The position numbers and the translations under genes were made by a program. This document shows positions 17,513 through 24,878 of a DNA stretch of 53,527 nt, one piece after another (positions within the stretch are counted from its first letter, which is position 1; every line of letters begins with the position of its first letter). The notes below the pieces were generated by a model. The model was given only the letters and a program-made list of their open reading frames with translations, was not told the DNA's origin and did not search any database. The stretch covers positions 1 to 53,527 of the forward strand of contig JAEZVO010000043.1 of assembly GCA_023443125.1 (NCBI GenBank), given 5' to 3'. This DNA is from Actinomycetes bacterium. Lineage in GTDB: Bacteria; Actinomycetota; Actinomycetes; Propionibacteriales; Propionibacteriaceae.

Positions 17513-19030
17513 ATGTCACGTCCTGGATTCGTGATCGAGGTCGACGAGAAGACCCCGGCACTGCTCTCCCTTTCCGGCCAACAGCTTGGGCTTAGCAAGC
17601 TTGGGCTGGGCACGCAGGTGGTGTACGGCGCTGAAGCTATGCCGTCAACCGACCCGATGAGCCTCATCGACTCCGCCCTCGCGGCCCCTAACGACGGTGT
17701 CGCGTTCGCTGCACGGCTCAAGGCAGATACGAAACTCACCATCGTGGTGGTCGACGACGAGCGTCCCCGCCCACGCATGCGCTTCGATATCCGGCAAAGC
17801 ATCCTCGAGCGAGTGCTCGAGGCTGCTGCCAAGCAGCTCGTCGACGACGTCGCCATCGTGATCGCCGGCGGCTTGCACAAGCGCTGGAGCGCCTTTGACA
17901 TCACCCGAGCGCTGGGTGATCGCGTTGCGACGAGCTTCCAGCCTGACGGGCGCATCGAGAGCCACGACGTGACCGCCACCGATCTAGTAGAGATCGGCCA
18001 GGTGGATGGGCACCCGGTGAAGATCAACCGTCGCGTCGCCCAATCCGATGTGGTGGTCACCATCGGTACCCAGTTCGGGCGCGGGAGTTCCAGCCCGTTC
18101 ACGAACAGCATCCTCGACGTCGATACTCTGCGACGTGTCGGGGGCGCCACACCCGATGACGCATTCATTGACAGCGTGCATTCGATGGTGCTCGAAGCGC
18201 TCGACGTCTTTGCGATCCAGGCAGTGCTCGGCCAGCCTTTCTTCCCAGGCCTGCTGCACTTCGCGGGCGAACGCGAATGGGAGTGGTCGTTGGCTGATCG
18301 CATGTCCTTCGCGGCGGTGCGGCAGCTGGGAGCCCTCATGCCGAAGAGCGCGGGCCGACGATTCCACGGCACACCAGTGGCTGACTACTCGGTCGTCGAC
18401 GTCGTCAGCGGTGAACCAACCAAGGTGTTCTCCGAGGCCGCAGCAGTGTGGGTGGCTGCCAACGTCGTCGAACTGCCCAAACAAGCGGATATCGTTGTGA
18501 CGCCAGTGTGGGGCGGTGGGTTCGACGAAGGTGACGCGTGCGGTTCCCCGATCAATGCCGCGCATCATGCGCTCGTGAGGCGCATCGGCGCCACGATGGG
18601 CAAGCCGTACACCCATGAGCGCGGAGTCGCCATCGCCATGCACCCGCTCACGCCGCGGTTTTCCAACCGTCGCCAGTCATCGGCCTCCGACTTCTTTGCC
18701 AAGGTGCTGCCGCAGACGCTCACCCCGTCGGAGATGAGAGAATTTGAAGAGGCTGCCTGCGCAGACCAGTGGTACGTCGACCTCTACCGCAAACAGTTCG
18801 CCGACCATCCGCTGCGCACGTTCCAGTACTGGTATCGCGTGTACGAAGCCAGCGAACAGTTTGCTGACGTGATCTGGGTGGGTGGCAACAGACTCACCGC
18901 TGACCTCTTCGGTCATCGCGCGGCGACGACTTTCGCCGATGCGCTCGAAATTGCGAGTGACAAGGTGGGCCGCCACCCAGTTGTTACTTATCTGCATGGC
19001 CCCGGGCTGCCGCTGGGAGACGTCCAATGA
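17513..19030 (+). CDS. LarA-like protein (lactate racemase N-terminal domain, DUF2088), substrate unknown
   Basis: A 505-residue protein. Its N-terminal half resembles LarA, the nickel-pincer enzyme: VVVDDERPRPRM (Asp81/Asp82) matches the DD-x-TR region, AGGLHKRW (His122) the GxHR motif, and His151 is a further candidate. The expected GG-x-K...PG segment, whose lysine holds the nickel-pincer cofactor, is not recognisable; the region reads IGTQFGRGSSSPFTNS. The C-terminal half is long and unassigned. No larB, larC or larE is present in the window. It lies 12 nt after the reductase gene and overlaps the next by 4 nt, so a lipid-related role is more likely than lactate racemisation. Confidence 0.7.
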   Translation: MSRPGFVIEVDEKTPALLSLSGQQLGLSKLGLGTQVVYGAEAMPSTDPMSLIDSALAAPNDGVAFAARLKADTKLTIVVVDDERPRPRMRFDIRQSILERVLEAAAKQLVDDVAIVIAGGLHKRWSAFDITRALGDRVATSFQPDGRIESHDVTATDLVEIGQVDGHPVKINRRVAQSDVVVTIGTQFGRGSSSPFTNSILDVDTLRRVGGATPDDAFIDSVHSMVLEALDVFAIQAVLGQPFFPGLLHFAGEREWEWSLADRMSFAAVRQLGALMPKSAGRRFHGTPVADYSVVDVVSGEPTKVFSEAAAVWVAANVVELPKQADIVVTPVWGGGFDEGDACGSPINAAHHALVRRIGATMGKPYTHERGVAIAMHPLTPRFSNRRQSSASDFFAKVLPQTLTPSEMREFEEAACADQWYVDLYRKQFADHPLRTFQYWYRVYEASEQFADVIWVGGNRLTADLFGHRAATTFADALEIASDKVGRHPVVTYLHGPGLPLGDVQ

Positions 19031-19806
19031 CCCGCCAGCTGAAATCGTGGGCACGCAGTCAGAAACCCCGACGCGGCCCTAAGCTCACGCTGTTCCACGA
19101 CCTTGCGGCGATGGGTTTGCGCCGTAACCCACAGCAAACTTCGCAGCCCCGGCGCAACAGCAGCAGCCTGCGACTCGCGCGCGACTACGCCCGGCGCATC
19201 CGTGTGCTCGCTGCGCTGTGGCCGCGATTCGATGTCGAGGTCGTGGGCGGCGACGCGCTCGTCGGGCTCGAGACCCCGTTTGTGTTCGCGGTCAACGAAG
19301 CAGGAACGCTGGATCAGCAGGTGCTCGCACTCGCCTTGCCTCGCGCGCTGCGCCCGACCACCCGCCGCCTCAGCCGCGCGCTCAGCAAAGGGCGCAACGT
19401 CGTCGTGTTCTCCAGCGAACCATCTGGTGAGCGTCTCGTTGGCGAGTTCGACTTCACGGCCGCTGAGATCGCGAAGCAGCACTCCATCGCGGTGGTGCCC
19501 GTCGGACTGGTGGGCTCGTTCCGGCTCGCAGACACGCTGAAACTGCGATTGCGCAACAGGCCCAAGGTGTCGGTGCGGTTCGGAGCTCCGGTGCACGTGG
19601 CCACCCGCTCCATCGACGATGTCACCGACGAGGTGCAGGCCCGCGTGGAACATCTCGTCGGGGAAGGAGAGCTGTCATGGTGGGACGTGGAACGTCGGAG
19701 AACCAGCGGCGACGCACTGGCCTCGCCCCGAGCGGCGAGGTGGCGTCGGCTCTGGGACCAGGCCGAACCCAGGAACGAGGGAGCACGCCGGCGCATCTGG
19801 CGGTGA
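19027..19806 (+). CDS. PlsC-like acyltransferase fold with altered active-site motif
   Basis: The 259-residue protein has the outline of a 1-acylglycerol-3-phosphate acyltransferase: 'PFVFAVNEAGTLDQQVL' (86-100), 'NVVVFSSEPSGERLVGEF' (124-141), 'IAVVPVGLVGSF' (154-165) and 'VSVRFGAPV' (181-189). Motif I, normally N-H-x-S-x-x-D, reads N90-E91-A-G-T-L-D96, so the catalytic histidine is replaced by glutamate. The usual FPEGTRS reads FSSEPSGER. No membrane segment is evident, and the N-terminus and C-terminus are basic. It may be non-catalytic, or use a different mechanism. It ends the run begun at hisD. Confidence 0.65.
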   Translation: MTRQLKSWARSQKPRRGPKLTLFHDLAAMGLRRNPQQTSQPRRNSSSLRLARDYARRIRVLAALWPRFDVEVVGGDALVGLETPFVFAVNEAGTLDQQVLALALPRALRPTTRRLSRALSKGRNVVVFSSEPSGERLVGEFDFTAAEIAKQHSIAVVPVGLVGSFRLADTLKLRLRNRPKVSVRFGAPVHVATRSIDDVTDEVQARVEHLVGEGELSWWDVERRRTSGDALASPRAARWRRLWDQAEPRNEGARRRIWR

Positions 19807-19828
19807 CGGCCTTTTCCGAAAGCTCCTA

Positions 19829-19834
19829 TAGACT
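19829..19834 (+). promoter_or_regulatory. -10 box TAGACT of the yebC-ruvCAB unit
   Basis: TAGACT lies 36 nt before the yebC ATG in the 64-bp gap after the PlsC-like gene. The transcript would start near 19841, inside the SOS box. The -35 region is poorly conserved. Confidence 0.5.
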
Positions 19835-19849
19835 TGAACGCACGTTCGC
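19834..19849 (+). promoter_or_regulatory. LexA-type SOS box upstream of yebC-ruvCAB
   Basis: TTGAACGCACGTTCGC holds a perfect GAAC-N4-GTTC core and matches 10 of the 12 fixed positions of the actinobacterial consensus TCGAAC-N4-GTTCGA. It overlaps the end of the -10 box and the expected start point, so bound LexA would block transcription. The ruv genes are classic SOS genes, which supports the call. Confidence 0.8.
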
Positions 19850-19870
19850 TTTTTGAAAGGAAGGGTGTCA

Positions 19871-20644
19871 ATGGCGGGTCACTCCAAGTGGGCCACAACC
19901 AAGCATAAGAAGGCTGCCCTCGATGCTAAGCGCGGCAAATTGTTCGCGAAGCTCATCAAGAACATCGAGGTGGCTGCCCGCACCGGTGGCGGTGATCCAG
20001 CAGGAAACCCGACGCTGTACGACGCCATCCAGAAGGCGAAGAAATCGTCGGTGCCGAACGACAACATCGATCGCGCCGTCAAGCGCGGTTCTGGTGTCGA
20101 GTCGGGTGGCGCCGCGTACGAGAACATCATGTATGAGGCATACGGCCCCTCCGGCGTTGCCATCCTCATCGAGTGCCTCACCGACAACCGCAACCGTTCC
20201 GCCACCGAGGTGCGTATGGGTGTCACGCGCAACGGCGGCACCATGGCTGATGTTGGTTCGGTACAGCGCATGTTCGCACGCAAGGGCGTCGTCACGATCG
20301 CCAAGCAGCAGGGCGGGCGTGAGCTGAGCGAGGACGACGTGATGGAGGCCGCGCTCGAGGCAGGGCTCGAAGAAGTCGAAGATGCCGGCGACAACTGGGA
20401 AGCCATGAGCGACCCCAATGACGTCGTCGAGGTGCGGAAGGCCGTGGAGGCCGCTGGGCTCGAGTACGAATCCGCAGAAGTGCAGTTCGTCGCATCGTTC
20501 GACACCACCGTCACCGACGTCGACACCGCGAAGAAAGTGTTCAACATCATCGACGCGCTTGAGGATTCCGACGACGTACAAAACGTGTTCACGAACATCG
20601 ACCTGGCTCCCGAGGTGGAAGCCGCACTCGACGCTGAGGACTGA
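19871..20644 (+). CDS. yebC: YebC/TACO1 family protein
   Basis: A 257-residue protein with the family start MAGHSKWATTKHKK and the conserved 'ARTGGGDPAGNPTL', 'KAKKSSVPNDNIDRA' and 'YEAYGPSGVAIL'. The family has been described as transcriptional regulators of ruvC/quorum-sensing genes, and as factors that help ribosomes translate proline-rich stretches; the sequence does not decide between these. ATG is preceded by GAAAGGAAGG. It lies 9 nt before ruvC, the usual actinobacterial order, and is probably under the same LexA control. Confidence 0.95.
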   Translation: MAGHSKWATTKHKKAALDAKRGKLFAKLIKNIEVAARTGGGDPAGNPTLYDAIQKAKKSSVPNDNIDRAVKRGSGVESGGAAYENIMYEAYGPSGVAILIECLTDNRNRSATEVRMGVTRNGGTMADVGSVQRMFARKGVVTIAKQQGGRELSEDDVMEAALEAGLEEVEDAGDNWEAMSDPNDVVEVRKAVEAAGLEYESAEVQFVASFDTTVTDVDTAKKVFNIIDALEDSDDVQNVFTNIDLAPEVEAALDAED

Positions 20645-20653
20645 GTAGACGAG

Positions 20654-21172
20654 GTGCGAGTCATCGGCATTGACCCCGGTCTCACCAGGTGTGGGATCGG
20701 GGTTGTTGATGCGACGGTGGGGCGGGCTTCCTTCGTCGCAGTCGGCGTCGTGCGAACGCCTGCTGAGCTTTCGACGCCGAAGCGCCTGGTCATGATCGAG
20801 TCCGGCATCGCCGAGTGGGTCCGCGAACACAGCCCCGACGCAATGGCCATCGAGCGCGTGTTCGCGCAGCACAACCGCAGTTCGGTGATGGACACGATGC
20901 AGGCGTCGGGTGTGGCGTCGCTGGTTGGCGAACATGCCGGCCTCGACGTCACCTACCACACGCCGAGCGAGGTGAAGGCCGCTGTCACAGGCTCGGGCAG
21001 CGCGGACAAAGCCCAAGTCACCGCAATGATCACCCGCATTCTCAAACTTTCAGCGCCCCCACGTCCGGCCGACGCCGCCGACGCGCTTGCCGTCGCCATC
21101 ACGCACGGCTGGCGCGGGGTACGCACGAATAGATACGCGGCCGCCGTGGCCGCTGCGAAAGGAAGACGATGA
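20654..21172 (+). CDS. ruvC: Holliday junction endonuclease RuvC
   Basis: Dimeric nuclease that cuts Holliday junctions symmetrically. The 172 residues carry the RNase H-like active-site acids: Asp7 in IGIDPGLTRCG, the Glu in MAIERVFAQHN, and the Asp pair in PRPADAADALAVA. The GTG start follows GACGAGG. The C-terminal tail (RTNRYAAAVAAAKGRR) is short and basic. Overlap with ruvA by 4 nt indicates coupled translation of the RuvABC resolvasome. Confidence 0.96.
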   Translation: MRVIGIDPGLTRCGIGVVDATVGRASFVAVGVVRTPAELSTPKRLVMIESGIAEWVREHSPDAMAIERVFAQHNRSSVMDTMQASGVASLVGEHAGLDVTYHTPSEVKAAVTGSGSADKAQVTAMITRILKLSAPPRPADAADALAVAITHGWRGVRTNRYAAAVAAAKGRR

Positions 21173-21777
21173 TCGCGCAGCTCACCGGGCAGGTGACGTA
21201 CGCCGGGGCCACGTCATTCATTATTGAGGTTTCGGGTGTGGGTTTCCGTGCCAACACGAACGCAAACACCGCCGCATCACTCCGTGTAGGAGAAGTGCAA
21301 ACTGTGCATACGAGCCTCGTGGTGAGAGAAGATTCCCTCACGATGTGGGGGTTCGCCACGCCCGCCGAGCGCGACGCCTTCGAGCTGGTGCAGACCGCAT
21401 CTGGTGTTGGCCCCAAGGTGGCTGCCGCCATGTTGAGTGTCTTCAATCCGGGTGAGCTGCGGCAGGTGATCGCATCCGAAGACACCAGGCGCCTCACCTC
21501 CGTGCCTGGGATTGGGCCCAAGGGCGCGCAGAAAATCATCCTGGAACTGAAAGACAAGGTGCTGCTCCTCTCCGACGACGACGCGCCCGCACCCGTGGTC
21601 GTTCGCGATGATGCGCTGTGGAAGAAGCAGGTGACGGAAGGATTGGAGGGCCTCGGGTGGTCGTCGAAGGAAGCTCAGTCAGCGTGTGACTACGTCGCTC
21701 CGCTTGTCGAGGAAGACCCGAACGTTCCCATCGCGACACTCATGCGCGCCGCACTCAGCAGATTGGCGAAACGATGA
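21169..21777 (+). CDS. ruvA: Holliday junction branch migration subunit RuvA
   Basis: Junction-binding tetramer that loads RuvB. The 202-residue protein has an N-terminal OB-fold (MIAQLTGQVTYAG...), two helix-hairpin-helix motifs (SGVGPKVAAAML near 88-99 and VPGIGPKGAQKII near 123-135), and a C-terminal domain (about 155-202) that contacts RuvB. ATG overlaps the ruvC stop (ATGA) and is preceded by GAAAGGA. It overlaps ruvB by 4 nt. Confidence 0.96.
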   Translation: MIAQLTGQVTYAGATSFIIEVSGVGFRANTNANTAASLRVGEVQTVHTSLVVREDSLTMWGFATPAERDAFELVQTASGVGPKVAAAMLSVFNPGELRQVIASEDTRRLTSVPGIGPKGAQKIILELKDKVLLLSDDDAPAPVVVRDDALWKKQVTEGLEGLGWSSKEAQSACDYVAPLVEEDPNVPIATLMRAALSRLAKR

Positions 21778-22802
21778 CCGAACCGTCGCCTGTCGATCCC
21801 GAGGCCACCGTAGGGGAGCGCGACTTCGAGTCGGCGCTCCGCCCCAAGCTACTCACCGAGTTTGAAGGCCAGCCGAGGGTGCGCGAGCAACTTGGTTTGG
21901 TGCTCGACGCCGCCCGCCACCGCGGCACTGCACCCGATCACGTGCTGCTGTCCGGTCCGCCCGGACTCGGCAAAACTACTCTTGCCATGATCATCGCCAA
22001 CGAGCTCGGCGTGAATCTGCGCATCACCTCAGGACCTGCCATCCAGCACGCCGGCGATCTCGCTGCCATCCTCTCCGGCCTCGACGAGCACGAGGTGCTG
22101 TTCATCGACGAGATCCACCGCCTGTCGAAACCCGCCGAGGAAATGCTGTACCTCGCTATGGAAGATTTCCGCGTCGACGTGGTGGTGGGCAAAGGCCCAG
22201 GCGCTACCGCGATTCCGATCGACTTGCCGCAGTTCACCCTCGTCGGTGCTACCACCAGGGCAGGGCTCCTACCAGGCCCGCTGCGCGACCGCTTCGGTTT
22301 CACCGCCCAACTCGACTTCTACGAAGACGACGCCCTCGCCGGCATCGTGGCAGTCTCCGCATCCAAGTTGGAGGTGGAGCTGGCATCGGATGCAGCGACG
22401 GAGATCGCCTCGCGCAGCCGCGGCACGCCGCGGATCGCGAACCGCCTGCTTCGGCGTGTCCGCGACTACGGACAGGTCAAAGGCCACGCGACGCTCCAAC
22501 GCGACGTGGCCCGCGCCGCGCTCGAACTGTACGAGGTCGATGAGCGGGGGCTCGACAGACTCGACCGGTCGGTGCTGCTCTCACTCGTGGAGAAGTTTGG
22601 GGGAGGCCCCGTCGGGCTTTCGACGCTCGCACTCAGTGTTGGCGAGGAAGTCGACACGGTCGCCGAAGTGGCCGAACCGTTCCTGATCCGGCAAGGATTC
22701 ATGATGCGCACCCCGCGAGGCAGGGTGGCTACACCGTCGGCGTACACGCACCTGGGCATGACAGCGCCCAACACCGCACCTGATTCGCTATTCGGCGGCT
22801 AG
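21774..22802 (+). CDS. ruvB: Holliday junction branch migration ATPase RuvB
   Basis: Hexameric AAA+ motor that drives branch migration with RuvA. The 342 residues include Walker A GPPGLGKTT, Walker B FIDEIHRL, sensor 1 'LVGATTRAG', the arginine-finger region 'LRDRFG', and a C-terminal winged-helix domain starting near SLVEKFGGGPVGLSTLA. The start overlaps ruvA by 4 nt. It is the last gene of the SOS-controlled unit; a new promoter for yajC follows within the next 40 nt. Confidence 0.97.
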   Translation: MTEPSPVDPEATVGERDFESALRPKLLTEFEGQPRVREQLGLVLDAARHRGTAPDHVLLSGPPGLGKTTLAMIIANELGVNLRITSGPAIQHAGDLAAILSGLDEHEVLFIDEIHRLSKPAEEMLYLAMEDFRVDVVVGKGPGATAIPIDLPQFTLVGATTRAGLLPGPLRDRFGFTAQLDFYEDDALAGIVAVSASKLEVELASDAATEIASRSRGTPRIANRLLRRVRDYGQVKGHATLQRDVARAALELYEVDERGLDRLDRSVLLSLVEKFGGGPVGLSTLALSVGEEVDTVAEVAEPFLIRQGFMMRTPRGRVATPSAYTHLGMTAPNTAPDSLFGG

Positions 22803-22830
22803 CGTTGCGGCGTTTTCGGAGCGGTTGAGC

Positions 22831-22836
22831 TATTGT
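22831..22836 (+). promoter_or_regulatory. -10 box TATTGT of yajC-secDF
   Basis: TATTGT lies 54 nt before the yajC ATG and would give a 5' leader of about 48 nt that begins at the palindrome 22843-22860. Confidence 0.4.
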
Positions 22837-22842
22837 GAACGG

Positions 22843-22860
22843 TGGTTTGCGCGCAAACCA
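22843..22860. promoter_or_regulatory. Perfect 18-bp palindrome at the yajC-secDF start point
   Basis: TGGTTTGCGCGCAAACCA is fully self-complementary (9 + 9). It sits just downstream of the -10 box, at or next to the predicted transcription start. It could be an operator for an unidentified regulator, or a hairpin at the very 5' end of the mRNA. A terminator for ruvB is unlikely because no U-run follows. Confidence 0.6.
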
Positions 22861-22890
22861 TCCCTGACCGATTCGACGAAAGTTTGTTCC

Positions 22891-23310
22891 ATGCCTCCTG
22901 GCCTCGATTTACTGCTGATGATCGTCATCTTTGGCGCCATCATGTACTTCCTCATGATTCGCCCGCAGCAGAAGAGGATGCGAGAACATCAGGAAATGGT
23001 GAATGCCGTTCAGCCTGGCACCCGCGTGCTGTTGACCTCCGGCATCTACGCCACCGTGCTGCACATGGGGGAGCGACAGATGATTGTTGAGGTCGCTCCG
23101 GGTGTTGAGATCACCGTCGTGAAGGGCCACATCTCCAAGGTTGTCACCGACGATGACGAGGAGTTCGTCTACGAGGGTGAAGGTAATGACGTGGAGGCTG
23201 ACCTTGACGACGCCGTCGCCACCGATGAGGAGCTCGACGACGTGCTGAGCGACCCGGAGGCGGCCGACGATCCGCACACGCCCAACGCAGACCCGCAAGC
23301 CAACCGCTAG
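22891..23310 (+). CDS. yajC: Preprotein translocase subunit YajC
   Basis: Small single-span membrane partner of SecDF. From ATG 22891 the protein has 139 residues: one N-terminal membrane helix (LDLLLMIVIFGAIMYFLMI), then 'RPQQKRMREHQEMVNAVQPG' and the beta-domain 'VLLTSGIYATVLHM...'. A long acidic tail (about 85-139, rich in Asp/Glu) follows. A TTG further upstream would add 22 non-family residues. No clear ribosome binding site precedes the ATG. secD follows after 16 nt. Confidence 0.92.
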   Translation: MPPGLDLLLMIVIFGAIMYFLMIRPQQKRMREHQEMVNAVQPGTRVLLTSGIYATVLHMGERQMIVEVAPGVEITVVKGHISKVVTDDDEEFVYEGEGNDVEADLDDAVATDEELDDVLSDPEAADDPHTPNADPQANR

Positions 23311-23326
23311 TTCGTGAGGCACTCAC

Positions 23327-24877
23327 TTGGCAACCACATCACGTAAGCGTTCCAGGCCGGGCTTCGCCATCATCGGCCTCCTCGCCGTCATCGCCCTCCT
23401 GTTCGGCATCATGGCCGGCACCAAGACTTGGGCCCCCAAACTTGGTCTGGACCTGCAGGGAGGCATGACGATTACGCTCACCGCCACCAACCCGACGGTG
23501 TCGCAAGAGTCTCTCGAACTCGCGGTCGGCATCATCCAGCAGCGCGTCGACGGCATGGGCGTCGGCGAGGCATCGGTGACCACCATGGGTGAGCGCAACA
23601 TCATCGTCTCTGCCCCGAACGTCTCACGCGAAGACCTGGTGGAACTCGTCGGTGCCACCGCGCAGCTGGAGTTCCGGCAGGTGTTCAATGCCACCCCTGT
23701 CCAGCCGACTGAGGAAGACTCGAAGGAGCAGGACAAGGTCAGCCCGCTGCCCCGCCCTGAAGGCGACAAGGGCCAGGTGCTCGACGTCGAGCAGGTGCTG
23801 GCGTTCCAGCCCAGCAACGACGATAACGAGGGGTTCCAGGAGTACCAGTGCAACGACGATCCCACTGACGTACTCGATCAAGCCCAGGTGGTCTGCGACG
23901 AACTCGGCACCACCAAGTACCTGCTCGGCCCCGTTGCAGTGCAGGGTAAAAACGTCACGAACGCGCGCGCTGAGGTGCCCCAGAACGATGTCGGCTGGGC
24001 CGTCTCGCTCGAGTTCGACAGCGAAGGCACCTCACGTTTCGGGAAGATGACGCAAGCGCTGGTGAGCAAGCCCAAACCGACCAACATGTTTGCCATCGTG
24101 CTCGACGGCAAGGTGCGCTCTGCAGCGAGGGTCAATACCCCCATCATGAACGGGCAGGCACAGATCACCGGCCAGTTCACACCTGAAGAGGCTGGGCAGC
24201 TCGCGAACGTGTTGAAGTTCGGTTCGCTGCCGCTCAACTTCGAGCCGTCGCAGGTAGAGAGCGTGTCCCCGACGTTGGGTGGCGAGCAGCTGCGTGTCGG
24301 CCTCATCGCCGGCGCCTTGGGGCTCGCAATCGTCGCCATCTATGCGCTGTTCTACTACCGGGGTCTCGGGCTAGTCGTGCTGATGTCGCTCGGTCTCGCA
24401 GGTGTGACTACCTACGTCATGATGACGCTGCTCGGCACAGCCGTTGGTTTCACGCTGAGCCTGCCTGCCATCGCGGGCGCCATCGTCGGTGTCGCAGTGA
24501 CAGCCGATGCGTTCATCATCTATTTCGAACGTATTCGAGACGAGATTCGCGAGGGACGAAGTCTCCGTTCCTCGCTGGAATCTGGGTGGAAGAAGGCGCG
24601 CAGCACCATCTTCGTTGCCAACGCCGTGCAGATCCTGTCCGCCATCGTGCTGTATGTGCTGGCCGTCGGAGGCGTGCAGGGCTTCGCCTTCTCCCTTGGG
24701 CTCACGACATTCATCAACCTGGTGCTCGTCGTGTTCTTTACGAAGCCCGTCGTCACGCTGCTGGGCCGCACCAAGTTCTTCGGCGAGGGGCACAAGTTGT
24801 CGGGGTTGAGCCCCGACAAGATGGGTGTCTCGCGTGAGCGGCTGCTCGGCCGTCGCACCAAACGGAAGGAGGCCTGA
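23327..24877 (+). CDS. secD: Protein translocase subunit SecD
   Basis: RND-type membrane protein that uses the proton gradient to pull exported proteins outward. The 516-residue protein begins with a membrane helix (about 12-30), followed by 'LGLDLQGGMTITL', a periplasmic-type domain P1 (about 35-290), and five more helices starting near residue 325 with 'GAIVGVAVTADAFIIYFERIRDE'. The start is TTG at 23327, preceded by GTGAGG; no ATG or GTG lies nearby. One nucleotide separates its stop from secF. Confidence 0.94.
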   Translation: MATTSRKRSRPGFAIIGLLAVIALLFGIMAGTKTWAPKLGLDLQGGMTITLTATNPTVSQESLELAVGIIQQRVDGMGVGEASVTTMGERNIIVSAPNVSREDLVELVGATAQLEFRQVFNATPVQPTEEDSKEQDKVSPLPRPEGDKGQVLDVEQVLAFQPSNDDNEGFQEYQCNDDPTDVLDQAQVVCDELGTTKYLLGPVAVQGKNVTNARAEVPQNDVGWAVSLEFDSEGTSRFGKMTQALVSKPKPTNMFAIVLDGKVRSAARVNTPIMNGQAQITGQFTPEEAGQLANVLKFGSLPLNFEPSQVESVSPTLGGEQLRVGLIAGALGLAIVAIYALFYYRGLGLVVLMSLGLAGVTTYVMMTLLGTAVGFTLSLPAIAGAIVGVAVTADAFIIYFERIRDEIREGRSLRSSLESGWKKARSTIFVANAVQILSAIVLYVLAVGGVQGFAFSLGLTTFINLVLVVFFTKPVVTLLGRTKFFGEGHKLSGLSPDKMGVSRERLLGRRTKRKEA

Positions 24878-24878
24878 G

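Noticed and set aside
19868..21016. Two overlapping minus-strand frames (about 360-380 codons) across yebC and ruvC
   Set aside because: They are shadows of two well-recognised genes and show no protein-like motif content.
22825..22890. N-terminal extension of YajC from a TTG at 22825
   Set aside because: The added residues do not resemble YajC, and the frame would start upstream of the predicted promoter.
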